Below, in pieces: positions 1 to 10,724 of a DNA stretch of 64,000 nt; position 1 is the stretch's first letter, and every line of letters begins with the position of its first letter. Position numbers and translations under genes: made by a program. The notes below the pieces were generated by a model. It was not told where the DNA came from. It did no database searches and saw only the letters and a program-made list of their open reading frames with translations. This DNA is from Mucilaginibacter aurantiaciroseus. Lineage in GTDB: Bacteria > Bacteroidota > Bacteroidia > Sphingobacteriales > Sphingobacteriaceae. The DNA is taken from contig NZ_JAMXOF010000002.1 in the NCBI RefSeq assembly GCF_024055595.1, positions 992,001 to 1,056,000 on the forward strand, written 5' to 3'.

Positions 1-557
1 TTGTAGTTAAACCCGCGGGCATTAACCAGCAAGGGCATAGAGCGGTCGTTATAAACCAAACGGCTATTCTCTATCAGGATCTGTTCGATGCCTAATGATG
101 CGCTTGCAGTATCGGCAGGTGTAGCCGTTTTATCGGTTTTACCTTTATAAACGTTGTAATTTGCCCTTCCCGCGCTATCTACCCGGATATTAATATAGGC
201 CTGGTTAAGGTATATTTTATTGATGTTGATCTTGCTTTTTAGTAACGATGAAAGATCGATAGCCAGCGAAATTTCTTTGGCAGATACCAGTGTGTCGTTA
301 TCAAAAGGCGCGCGGCCCCTTAACAAAAAATCATCCAGCGTAAGCGTAAGTGCCGGGAATTTCTTAAAAAAGGAAAGGCGCGTATCTGTAAATGCCAATT
401 TACCGTTGATACTGCCGCCTGCCCATTGCTTTATTTTTTGCGTAACCATTTGCGGGAATAAATAAGGGAGCAAAAACATTAGCGCTAATAAAGAAACGGT
501 GGTAATTACGCTTATTTTAATGGTTTTGAGAAGAATCTTTTTGACAGGAAACGACAT
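1..557 (-). CDS. AsmA-like membrane protein, N-terminal part (runs off the left edge)
   Basis: The minus-strand frame opens with ATG at 557 and continues off the window, so only about 185 residues are visible. The start reads MSFPVKKILLKTIKIS and is followed by a hydrophobic segment (about residues 12-32), giving a single N-terminal anchor. The next part, with KFPALTLTLDDFLLKG and a conserved LAIDLSSLL stretch, resembles the AsmA/DUF748 repeats of large periplasmic proteins linked to outer-membrane homeostasis and lipid transport. Family assignment rests on this pattern only; the rest of the protein is outside the window. Confidence 0.75.
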   Translation of the reverse strand, partial: MSFPVKKILLKTIKISVITTVSLLALMFLLPYLFPQMVTQKIKQWAGGSINGKLAFTDTRLSFFKKFPALTLTLDDFLLRGRAPFDNDTLVSAKEISLAIDLSSLLKSKININKIYLNQAYINIRVDSAGRANYNVYKGKTDKTATPADTASASLGIEQILIENSRLVYNDRSMPLLVNARGFNY

Positions 558-814
558 AAATAACGGATAGGTGGCGGAAGGTAGCCATAAAATAAACATC
601 ACCCTAAAAATGAAAATAGAATAAGCCAAAAGAACTTCTTTATTTAAATAATGTGCTTTGTAGGAAATTTATTTTAACGGGGTGGGTATATCCAGTAAAG
701 ATCGCTTTGAAAATCAAACAGTTGATTTTAGAAGAAACTTCTGATATTTTTAGAAGATAGCCGCCTCACGTTCCTATACGATAATAGGGAGCACATAAAA
801 GCTTCTCATTATAA
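558..814. other. Intergenic, no gene seen
   Basis: No open frame with coding character and no RNA gene was recognised. It must hold the promoter of the leftward AsmA-like gene, but no convincing -33/-7 pair was found. Confidence 0.5.
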
Positions 815-1356
815 ATGAACAATATTTAAACTTAAAATATAGCCATTGTAGGCGCCGGACCGGGCGGTTTAACCCTGGCAAGGCTTTTACTGATGAACGG
901 TCAGCCGAAAGTTGGGCCACAGAAAGTGGGATCGATTTCAATAATAAAACAGAAGTGCTTAGATGGTTCAAAAACAAATACGCCGATTGGAGTGACGCTT
1001 GGGATGAACTATTCGAGAACACCAGCGGTAATTTTATCCCACGCCCGCAATTTTGCATGCCGCTCAATTAAATATGGGAAACTAAACCAAATCTCGTTAT
1101 GCTTGGCGCCGCCATTCACCTGATGCCACCGTACGCCGGTGAAGGCGTAAATATGGCTATGCCGGATGCGCCGGAATTAAGTCAGTACCTTTTAAACGGA
1201 AACCATCCCGACACCCTAAACGCCGTTAAAGCTTTTGAAACACAAATGCTTAAGCGGGCATCAGCCACAGCTGAGGAAACGCTGAAGAACACCGAATTAC
1301 TGCATTCGGCAGGTGCGGTGAAGTTTATGGTGAATATGATGCAGGGTAAGGAATAA
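815..1356 (+). pseudogene. Tet(X)-like FAD-dependent monooxygenase, decayed
   Basis: A frame from the ATG at 815 meets two TAA codons within eight codons and then reads IAIVGAGPGGLTLARLLL, the Rossmann FAD-binding fingerprint (GxGxxG). After frame changes and a large deletion the C-terminal half gives LGAAIHLMPPYAGEGVNMAM, the second FAD motif of the Tet(X)/PHBH class (usually GDAAHLMPPFAGxGVN). The final 85 residues are open from 1099. About 180 codons remain of a family that is normally 370-390 residues long. Stops, frame changes and missing middle make a functional enzyme unlikely. Known Tet(X) enzymes hydroxylate tetracyclines; related flavin monooxygenases have other substrates, so a resistance role cannot be inferred. 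Confidence 0.8.
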
Positions 1357-1504
1357 ACACTTTGTCGCAATTCACTCCGCAATCTGTCGTGATTGAGTAT
1401 TTTAATATTGGAAAGCACACCTTATCTTTACTCATAAACAATAAATTATTATAAGAGTAAACAGGGTACAATACACCACCAGCACAACATTTTCGCTGGT
1501 TAAC

Positions 1505-1738
1505 TTGGCTAATATCGCCGCCATTATGGAAGAGGTAAAGCAGTTAAACCATCTGGGTATTAAATGTGGGTGCTGGTTGCTGGCCGATGGTAAAACCTTT
1601 ATGCATTTTGACCATGAAGCGGCGCATGATGTTTTACTTCCGCAGGCATCGTTCAAGAAATTTGATGAACAGTTTTGGGTAAGCGGACTGGAATCTGAAC
1701 CAGTAATGGTTAATCCTACGTTAGTAGCATTTGCCTAA
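1505..1738 (+). CDS. Conserved hypothetical protein, start uncertain
   Basis: A 77-residue frame begins at a TTG (1505). The same frame stays open upstream to 1445 and continues with coding-like text (RVNRVQYTTSTTFSLVNLAN), so the true protein probably began near 1451, where an ATA now stands in place of ATG. The remaining part (EEVKQLNHLGIKCGCWLLADGKTF is typical text) resembles a short Bacteroidota family of unknown role, about 95 residues long. Either translation begins at TTG or the gene has lost its start codon. It lies next to a decayed gene, which favours decay. No function can be given. Confidence 0.45.
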   Translation: MANIAAIMEEVKQLNHLGIKCGCWLLADGKTFMHFDHEAAHDVLLPQASFKKFDEQFWVSGLESEPVMVNPTLVAFA

Positions 1739-1756
1739 GAATATTTCGGGTAGGAA

Positions 1757-2314
1757 TTAAGGTTCAACCTTTTTTATCATCGCCATAATATTTCCGCTTT
1801 TTTGCTTGCGGATGAGGTGCGATGTTATGGCAACGCTGATAATATCGCCGTCTTTTTTAATATGCCGCCATACGCCGTTGTCATTCATGCCTGGCTGTAA
1901 TTCGCGTGCGGCGGAGTGTACCGCGGCAACATCTTTAGGCGGGCAAATGTCAAGCATATTCATGTGGAGAAATTCTTCGCGGCTATAGCCATAAAATACA
2001 ATAGCTGCTTCGTTCACGGCAGTAAAAGCAAACGTACGCAGGTCGAGGATCCACATAGGGTTGGGGTTGTCGTCAAAATAACTGCGGTAACGCAATTCAC
2101 TTTCGGAAATGCGGCGGGTATGCAGTTTTATGAGTTGATAAAGCAGCAAGCCGGTAAGCAGTACGTAAGTTACGCCTTTAATGCTGCTAATAAACAGCAC
2201 AAATTCCAGATCGAAATGATTTTGCATGGCAAACAAAAGCTTGTCGCTCAACATAATCCACAGCACCCCTACAATCACATATATAGCTGCTATTTTAAAA
2301 GCCCCTAACTTCAT
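1757..2314 (-). CDS. Membrane-anchored PAS-domain protein without output domain
   Basis: The 185-residue product has two hydrophobic helices (about residues 5-22 and 37-60), then a PAS sensor fold (about residues 72-183) with SYFDDNPNPMWILDLRTFAF and VNEAAIVFYGYSREEFLHM. PAS domains bind small ligands or mediate dimer contact. No histidine kinase, GGDEF or other output module follows: the frame ends directly after the PAS core (MAMIKKVEP). It may be a complete sensory adaptor or the front of a kinase that lost its transmitter; no kinase text was seen between its end and the helicase gene's stop. Confidence 0.8.
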   Translation of the reverse strand: MKLGAFKIAAIYVIVGVLWIMLSDKLLFAMQNHFDLEFVLFISSIKGVTYVLLTGLLLYQLIKLHTRRISESELRYRSYFDDNPNPMWILDLRTFAFTAVNEAAIVFYGYSREEFLHMNMLDICPPKDVAAVHSAARELQPGMNDNGVWRHIKKDGDIISVAITSHLIRKQKSGNIMAMIKKVEP

Positions 2315-2369
2315 CTATCTTAATATTTAAAATTGCAGGTAATAAATACCGACAGCACGTAGTTTAAAA

Positions 2370-4352
2370 TTAAAACAAACTCGCCTGGTCATTCTCCGGC
2401 CCCTGCTGATAAGCGCGGATAAGCGTAATAATTTCTGTACCGTATTGATTGGCCTTTTGTGGGCCAACGCCTTTTATGCCGCTTAAGTTTTTTAGGGTTG
2501 CTGGTAATTTTTCGGCAATGGCAGCCATCGTTTTTTCGGTGAATACCATGCTCTGCATTATTTTTTGTGAGGTTGCCAACTTTTCGCGCCAGGTTAATAG
2601 CTCGTTGTAAAGTTCCTCGTTAGGCAGGGCGTTCAATGCTTTCAGATAACTACGGTTATGCGTGGTAGCCTTATTTTTAACCTGTTCCAAATAGGTTTGT
2701 TTAGTAAACTGATTCGCTGCAAAATATTGCAGTAGCTGTATCCGGTTCGTCAGCCATATAATTAGCTGGTCGGCTTTGGCTGCTTTTTCTTTGGACTTAT
2801 CTATCAGGAAAGGAAGGTTAAGATGCAGCGTTTCGGTTGCCTCGGTTAGTTTCTCCAGGAAATAACCCGATGCCTGCTGACTGCGTTCGGCTTTTAGCTG
2901 CCTGTTGAATTTTTCTGCAACGCCGATGATGTCTTGCTCAAAATTGGGCAGCAGGCTGGTAAACTCTTTAAGCTTGGTTTGTAATGGGCCAAAGTTGAAT
3001 AACTCGCTTAGCAGGTATTGTTGGTATAGGTACCTATCCTGTTCAAGTCGTTTCTCATCTGGCGCTATTTGTGCCGATTGTTGGTTAAAACGCGTAACCG
3101 CCGGGTCGCCAATAATGTTGCGTGCCGCGATTGGGTTACGTAAAACCATACCTGCCAAACTTCGGCAACGGCTCAAAGCCACATAAGCCTGTCCATGCGC
3201 AAAGGATTCGGACACATCAATAATTGCCTTATCAAAACTCAACCCCTGGCTTTTATGAATGGTGATAGACCAGGCCAGCTTCAAGGGGATCTGCGCGAAA
3301 CTACCCGAGTTGGTTTCGTTGATCTCGTCGCCCTCCATCTGGTAATTGATGTTGGTCCACTCCATGGCTTCTACGGCAATTTCTATGTCATTAATGCCGC
3401 ATTGTACATAAACCATGCTATCATCCAATGCGGTAACGGTGCCTATTTTGCCATTATAATAGAGCTTTTCGGCTGAGCTATCGTTCTTCACAAACATCAC
3501 CTGCGAACCAATTTTTAGTTTCAGGGTGATGTCGGTAGGGTAGGCATCCCTCGGGAAATCGCCACTAACCGTAGCTGAATATTCAACCTCGCGGGCGTCA
3601 AGTGCCTCCAGGTATTCGTTATTTATTTTTTGCGCGATACTGTTATGGGTGGTGAGGGTAATGTAAGGCTCTTCGGTAGTCGGCTTAAAGCCGGGCACGT
3701 GCCTGTCGTTTAAAGTTTGCAAACTTGCCGGGCTGATGGTATTGTTGCGCACCTCATTTAAAATATCTACAAAAGCTTGCTCTTTTTGGCGGAAAACGTG
3801 GTTAAGTTCTATACGTACGTAAGGTGCTTTTTGCATCACCCTGCTGCTAAAAAAATAAGGGGTGTTATAATAAGGCCTTAATATGCCCCATTCGTCATCT
3901 TTTATGATTGGGCTAAGCTGCGAAAGATCACCTATGAGTAACAACTGTACACCACCGAACGGGTATTGCGAGCCTTTGATGTTGCGCAGTATCAGGTCAA
4001 TTTGGTCGAGCACATCGGGGCGCACCATACTTACCTCATCTATAACCAAAAGTTCCAGGTTGGCAAGCAGGTCTTTTTTCTCGGTGTTGAAATGCACTTC
4101 GGGCCTTTCAGTGCCTGATGGGATTATCGGCCCAAAGCCAAGCTGAAAAAAGGAGTGGATAGTCATGCCGCCTGCATTAATGGCAGCAACGCCCGTTGGG
4201 GCAACTACGGCAAGCTTTTTTTGGGATGTTTGCCGCAGGTTTTGCAAAAAGGTGGTTTTACCTGTGCCGGCTTTGCCCGTTAAAAAAACCACCGTATTGG
4301 TGCTTTCTAAATAATCATAAGCCAACTGCATCACCGTGTTCATCTCTGCCAT
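2370..4352 (-). CDS. Pif1/RecD-like superfamily 1 DNA helicase with C-terminal HRDC domain
   Basis: The 660-residue protein carries Walker A GKAGTGKTTFL (residues 26-36), Walker B LLVIDEVSMVRPDVLDQID, and the late helicase motif AWSITIHKSQGLSFDKAIID with AYVALSRCR, all typical of the Pif1/RecD2 branch of SF1B 5'-3' helicases. The C-terminal section contains LSGIKGVGPQKANQYG, the helix-hairpin-like core of an HRDC domain that adds DNA binding. This architecture is common in Bacteroidota. A role in replication-fork or structured-DNA processing is inferred from the family. It is probably transcribed alone. Confidence 0.9.
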   Translation of the reverse strand: MAEMNTVMQLAYDYLESTNTVVFLTGKAGTGKTTFLQNLRQTSQKKLAVVAPTGVAAINAGGMTIHSFFQLGFGPIIPSGTERPEVHFNTEKKDLLANLELLVIDEVSMVRPDVLDQIDLILRNIKGSQYPFGGVQLLLIGDLSQLSPIIKDDEWGILRPYYNTPYFFSSRVMQKAPYVRIELNHVFRQKEQAFVDILNEVRNNTISPASLQTLNDRHVPGFKPTTEEPYITLTTHNSIAQKINNEYLEALDAREVEYSATVSGDFPRDAYPTDITLKLKIGSQVMFVKNDSSAEKLYYNGKIGTVTALDDSMVYVQCGINDIEIAVEAMEWTNINYQMEGDEINETNSGSFAQIPLKLAWSITIHKSQGLSFDKAIIDVSESFAHGQAYVALSRCRSLAGMVLRNPIAARNIIGDPAVTRFNQQSAQIAPDEKRLEQDRYLYQQYLLSELFNFGPLQTKLKEFTSLLPNFEQDIIGVAEKFNRQLKAERSQQASGYFLEKLTEATETLHLNLPFLIDKSKEKAAKADQLIIWLTNRIQLLQYFAANQFTKQTYLEQVKNKATTHNRSYLKALNALPNEELYNELLTWREKLATSQKIMQSMVFTEKTMAAIAEKLPATLKNLSGIKGVGPQKANQYGTEIITLIRAYQQGPENDQASLF

Positions 4353-4410
4353 TACGGGTGCAAAAATATAATTCTATTTTGCTAAAATTGTAAGCATATG
4401 AATTATTTTA

Positions 4411-6099
4411 CTAAAAATCTTCGGGTATTTCAAAGGTAATAGTTTGTTTGGTTTGGGGATGTACAAACTGCAGGTAGGCAGCATGCAGGTACATCCTGTC
4501 GTCGCTTGTTCCATACAGGTCATCGCCAACAATAGGCGCGTTAAGCCCCTGCAAATGTGCCGAATGCATCCTCAATTGATGCGTACGACCCGTTTGTGGC
4601 CAGAAATGGACTTTGGTGGTATCTTTATTACGCTGGATTACCTCCCATTTGGTAACTGCTTTTTTGCCTTCCTCAAAACAAACCAATTGCCTTGGCCTAT
4701 TCAGCAGATCGGCGCGAAGGGGTAGGTTGATCTCGCCTTCAGAGTCCCTGATTACTTTAGAAAGCAAGGCGGTGTAGCGCTTAGTTACCGTCCGTTTTAA
4801 AAATTGTGCCTGGATGAATTTGTGTGCTTCTTTGATTTTTGCAACTACGATCAAGCCCGAAGTACCCATGTCCAATCGGTGAACAATCAGTGGCTCAATA
4901 CCACCAAATTTCACCTTTAATCGACTATAAACCGAATCATGAACGTTTACGCCGGGGACAGACCGCAGCTCGGCAGGTTTGTTGACCACCACAAAAAAAT
5001 CATCCTCGTAAATAATATCTATCTCATAGCTCTCGCGAAAGTTTTCTAAAAGTGGGTTATCATCAACAGGCATCCCCTCCAGCATGTGCGCCAAAATAGG
5101 TTTGCACTTGCCGGTGCAGGCCGGGTAAAATTGCTTGTGCTTCCTTATCTCTGATTTGGGTGCAGTGCCCCACCAAAACTCTGCCATGGCAATCGGTTTG
5201 TGCCCATGCTTAAAAGCATACTGTAAAAGTTTGGGTGTTGCACATTCCCCGGCTGCGGCTGGTGGTTTGCCAAATACCGTGGCACTAAAGATCTCCTGCA
5301 GGCTTTTCTCCTGCATGCCTTTATTCAGGAAAACGTATTGTTCAAAAAGCTGCTGTTGTAAAGCGGACGATCTTTCCCTGCGATCTTTTTTCAATTCTTC
5401 CACCTCATCCTCAAACTGCGCTATGCGCGATGTTAGTTCTGCCAGGTGCTGTTCCCATTTATTGGATAGTACATTAAACTCATGTTTATCGCGCAGGCTT
5501 TGTTTGATCAGGTCGGTTTCAAAAACTTCATGATTTTGTTCGCTTAAAACATTTTTTTGTGCTTCGCGAAGTGCTTTTCGGGCGTTTTTGTTGCTTTTAA
5601 GGAGCTTTTTAAATTCGGAAATTTCTGTTTGGGATAGAGTAGTGTCTTGCCCCAGTTCTTGTTTTAAGCTGTTGTAGTTTTCATCCCTCTCAATAGCCTT
5701 CACCTGTTGGTTGATACTGTTGATAATATCCTGTCCTTTCAAAAAGAAACTATCCTCTATCAGCATATCAAAAACCGGGGGCACAAATTTCGAGTGATTG
5801 TTAGAGCCGGCCATCTTACCCGAGAAGGCGGATAAATAACCTAATTTCCCCCCTGCATCCTGCACCACCAAAACGCCAAACATTTTTCCAATAACAGGGC
5901 CATCCTGCTCATCATCTAACCCGAAATTATGGTCAAGGTCGGTTTGTGTTTCTAAGTACTGCTGCAGATCGGCTACAGCTACTATCGTCAGTGGATGTGG
6001 CTCGTAATAAAACGGAAAGGTGAACTTTTCGGGTAAGGCAATAACTTTGATTTCGCCTTCGTTAAAATAAGAAATATAAGACTGACCTTTGTTATCCAT
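4411..6099 (-). CDS. RluA-family pseudouridine synthase with long N-terminal extension
   Basis: Residues from about 350 to the end form the RluA catalytic domain: the HRLD motif at residues 407-410 supplies the catalytic Asp410, with downstream GRTHQLRMHSAHL and DDLYG signatures. The first 340 residues are an extension with a charged coiled-coil region (about residues 130-250) and a Cys-containing segment. Typical RluA proteins are about 220-330 residues, but long versions of about 560 residues are common in Bacteroidota. The RNA target (rRNA or tRNA) cannot be read from sequence. Confidence 0.9.
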   Translation of the reverse strand: MDNKGQSYISYFNEGEIKVIALPEKFTFPFYYEPHPLTIVAVADLQQYLETQTDLDHNFGLDDEQDGPVIGKMFGVLVVQDAGGKLGYLSAFSGKMAGSNNHSKFVPPVFDMLIEDSFFLKGQDIINSINQQVKAIERDENYNSLKQELGQDTTLSQTEISEFKKLLKSNKNARKALREAQKNVLSEQNHEVFETDLIKQSLRDKHEFNVLSNKWEQHLAELTSRIAQFEDEVEELKKDRRERSSALQQQLFEQYVFLNKGMQEKSLQEIFSATVFGKPPAAAGECATPKLLQYAFKHGHKPIAMAEFWWGTAPKSEIRKHKQFYPACTGKCKPILAHMLEGMPVDDNPLLENFRESYEIDIIYEDDFFVVVNKPAELRSVPGVNVHDSVYSRLKVKFGGIEPLIVHRLDMGTSGLIVVAKIKEAHKFIQAQFLKRTVTKRYTALLSKVIRDSEGEINLPLRADLLNRPRQLVCFEEGKKAVTKWEVIQRNKDTTKVHFWPQTGRTHQLRMHSAHLQGLNAPIVGDDLYGTSDDRMYLHAAYLQFVHPQTKQTITFEIPEDF

Positions 6100-6261
6100 T
6101 TACGGGCACAAAAATAGCAGATATAATCTGAAGATGGGATTTAGCCAACCATTCCGTCATCTCTTTGTTAAAAATATACGTTGGTAAACATAAACACATC
6201 TTAAATTCATACCTTTTCAGAATTAATATATTAAAGCCAATTTTAATATATAATCTTCTAA

Positions 6262-8532
<2,271 letters not shown>

Positions 8533-8556
8533 CTAAGATCGAAAATTATAATTTTA

Positions 8557-8585
8557 AGAGGCATTGGAAACGATGCCTCTTTTTG
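8557..8585 (+). terminator. Intrinsic terminator of katG
   Basis: A 10-bp stem (8557-8566 with 8571-8580, one G-T pair) with a GAAA loop is followed by five T. It begins 25 bases after the katG stop. Confidence 0.9.
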
Positions 8586-8692
8586 TTTCCGGTAAATAAT
8601 GTTAACAAAAAAACGGTTGGACAGAAGCCTTTAGTTATATATTGATTAGGTAAATTTGCCCGGTATTACGTTAGCGCATTATGACCCACAAA

Positions 8693-9016
8693 TCAGGAGG
8701 CATTTGCCAAAAGATACATCAGGCTGTTTTGTCTTTCTGTTTTAATAGGTAGCGTTTTACGCTCAGCATCTATCTTGGCATATTTTGCCTTAAGCTTGTT
8801 AAGCATTTGAAAACTGAACGCATCTGCCAGTGGCATATGGTAAAGCCCAACTGTTTTAGAATGAAGTAACAAACTTTCCTCACCAACACGCACATTCTCG
8901 TGGTTTATATGAGTTAAACCGGTTACTTCATCAGTATCAAATATTACAAAGGTGTCTATTTTTATGCCGTTTTTATCTGTAAAAATCACCGAGGCATTTG
9001 CTTTGAATTTTGTCAT
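8693..9016 (-). CDS. Conserved hypothetical protein
   Basis: The 107-residue product (107 codons from the ATG at 9016; an in-frame ATG at 9040 adds eight residues) begins MTKFKANASVIFTDKNG, which looks like the natural start of a small Bacteroidota family. The text FDTDEVTGLTHINHENV and GLYHMPLADAFSFQMLN suggests a compact alpha/beta protein with no membrane segment. I cannot name a function. It lies convergent with katG and next to tRNA-Cys. Confidence 0.6.
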   Translation of the reverse strand: MTKFKANASVIFTDKNGIKIDTFVIFDTDEVTGLTHINHENVRVGEESLLLHSKTVGLYHMPLADAFSFQMLNKLKAKYAKIDAERKTLPIKTERQNSLMYLLANAS

Positions 9017-9164
9017 CGCATACGTTATTCCAAAAGGCATGCCATTAAATCATCATGCTACGATGGAATGAAATTTTATAATCCGTTGTATTTTTTTTCA
9101 GACGGTTTTGTGCCTTATTTGTACTCCAGAGGCGTTTTTTTTAATATTTTCAATACTTCTTAAG

Positions 9165-9236
9165 AGGTGTGAGGACGGATTCGAACCGTCGTTTGAGGTT
9201 TTGCAGACCTCCGCCTAACCACTCGGCCACTCCACC
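9165..9236 (-). tRNA. tRNA-Cys (anticodon GCA) with a bulged acceptor stem
   Basis: On the minus strand the cloverleaf gives an anticodon stem GAGGT/ACCTC around loop CTGCAAA (anticodon GCA), a T arm GACGG-TTCGAAT-CCGTC, and U73, the known cysteine identity base. The acceptor pairs GGTG with CACC and GAG with CTC, but the 3' strand carries one extra base (complement of T9170) between these two blocks, a single-base bulge. CCA is not encoded. The rest is canonical. Confidence 0.88.
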
Positions 9237-9279
9237 TTATAAAGGCCATGTAATTAAATACATGGCCTTGTGTTTTTAA

Positions 9280-10719
9280 TTAATTTACATCAAACCAAAG
9301 TTTGGTGGTAAGCACATCTGCACCTTGGCTGGCAACGGCTGCTTTGTAGTTTACACCATTTAATGATTGCTCTGTTCCGGGGTATATAAACCTAACCGGC
9401 AGCTTTCCGTTAAGCGTACCTGCAACTGCTGGTGCCAATTGCGGGTAATCTAACCTGCGCCATTCGGCAAAGGCTTCTAATCCCTGCCCAAACAGGGCCA
9501 GCCATTTTTGTTCGCCTATAGATTTTTTATAGTTTGCAGCATTGTACTGTACAGCAGGTAAAGCGGTGTAAGTGGATATAGCCGCATCGGCAATGCCATA
9601 CTGTTTTAAAGATGCTGTAACCGCTTGCTTGTAAAGGTCAGCAGCATCTTCGCTAGTAAAGCCACGCGCCGCGGCTTCGGCACGGTCAAACAATATTTCG
9701 GCATAGCTAATGATTACCGCCGGGGCATTTGGCGCTAAAAAGTAGGTGCCCGGTTTTGATGTTTTGGTAAAGCCCAGGTTGCTGGCATCGCCCATTAATA
9801 AACCATTAGGGATCCCCACATAAGTGTTAGTAGTTGCATCCTTTGTTTTGCTGGCGTAAACCGGCAAGCGAGGGTCGTTTAAAGCGAAAAGCTTATCAAC
9901 AACGCTTTTACTAATGCGGTAATCATCGCGGGTATCAAATAGATTGCTAATAGGGTTTTGATTTGGAGAAGACAGGTAAACCAATTGCGCTGTCTCCGTA
10001 TTTGTGCTGATGTACCCGCTGCTTTCGGCCTGTATATCTGCCAGCACCTGTTTTGCTTTATCCGGTTCGCGGTCTGCAATTCTTAAGGCAATGCGCAGGC
10101 GCAGCGAATTAGCGAATTTTTTCCAAAGAGCGATGTTATTATTATAGATCACATCGCCAAGGATAGGTTTTCCTGATGCTGTTAACGATGCCTGCGCGGT
10201 TTTCAAATCGTCAAGTATGGCAAAATAAACATCTTTTTGTTTGTCATAAGCAGGGGTGAGGTGCTCGCTGATGTTTGCGGCTTGGGTATACGGGATATCT
10301 CCGTAATTATCTGTCAGCAATGCAAATACCCACGACCGTAGTACAAGCGCTACACCTTTATAATTAGGGTTAGCCTGCGCGTCTGCCAGTTTAATGATCT
10401 GGTTTAAGTTGATCACACTTCGTCCATAACCCACCGTCCATAACTCCTGGAACGAAGTGTTAGTGTAAATATACCTGTCGGGGTCAGTATACTGTATTTT
10501 TGCCCAATATTGCACAAACAGCAGGCTGGCATCCATGTTGTTGGCGGTGCCCCAGTAGGTGTCGGCAGTAGCTTTAATTGCACCTGTAAGCAAATAGTCA
10601 GGCTGGGCGGTTTGCGACGCGTTGGGGTTCTGATTAATTTCTACCAGGCTTTTCTTGCACGATACTGCCGTTAGCAAAAGCGTTCCAAATAATAGTAGGG
10701 TTGTATATTTAAGTTTCAT
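9280..10719 (-). CDS. SusD/RagB-like outer-membrane lipoprotein (SusD-like_2 type)
   Basis: The 479-residue protein has a lipoprotein signal with LTAVSC, lipidated Cys21, followed by EINQNPN, a hallmark of the SusD-like_2 branch. SusD proteins sit on the cell surface as a lid over their SusC channel and capture the nutrient. It lies five bases after susC in the same direction, so both are cotranscribed. The upstream SAM riboswitch and Cys-rich leader point to a sulfur-containing nutrient rather than a glycan; no glycoside hydrolase is present in the operon. Confidence 0.93.
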   Translation of the reverse strand: MKLKYTTLLLFGTLLLTAVSCKKSLVEINQNPNASQTAQPDYLLTGAIKATADTYWGTANNMDASLLFVQYWAKIQYTDPDRYIYTNTSFQELWTVGYGRSVINLNQIIKLADAQANPNYKGVALVLRSWVFALLTDNYGDIPYTQAANISEHLTPAYDKQKDVYFAILDDLKTAQASLTASGKPILGDVIYNNNIALWKKFANSLRLRIALRIADREPDKAKQVLADIQAESSGYISTNTETAQLVYLSSPNQNPISNLFDTRDDYRISKSVVDKLFALNDPRLPVYASKTKDATTNTYVGIPNGLLMGDASNLGFTKTSKPGTYFLAPNAPAVIISYAEILFDRAEAAARGFTSEDAADLYKQAVTASLKQYGIADAAISTYTALPAVQYNAANYKKSIGEQKWLALFGQGLEAFAEWRRLDYPQLAPAVAGTLNGKLPVRFIYPGTEQSLNGVNYKAAVASQGADVLTTKLWFDVN

Positions 10720-10724
10720 GATCG

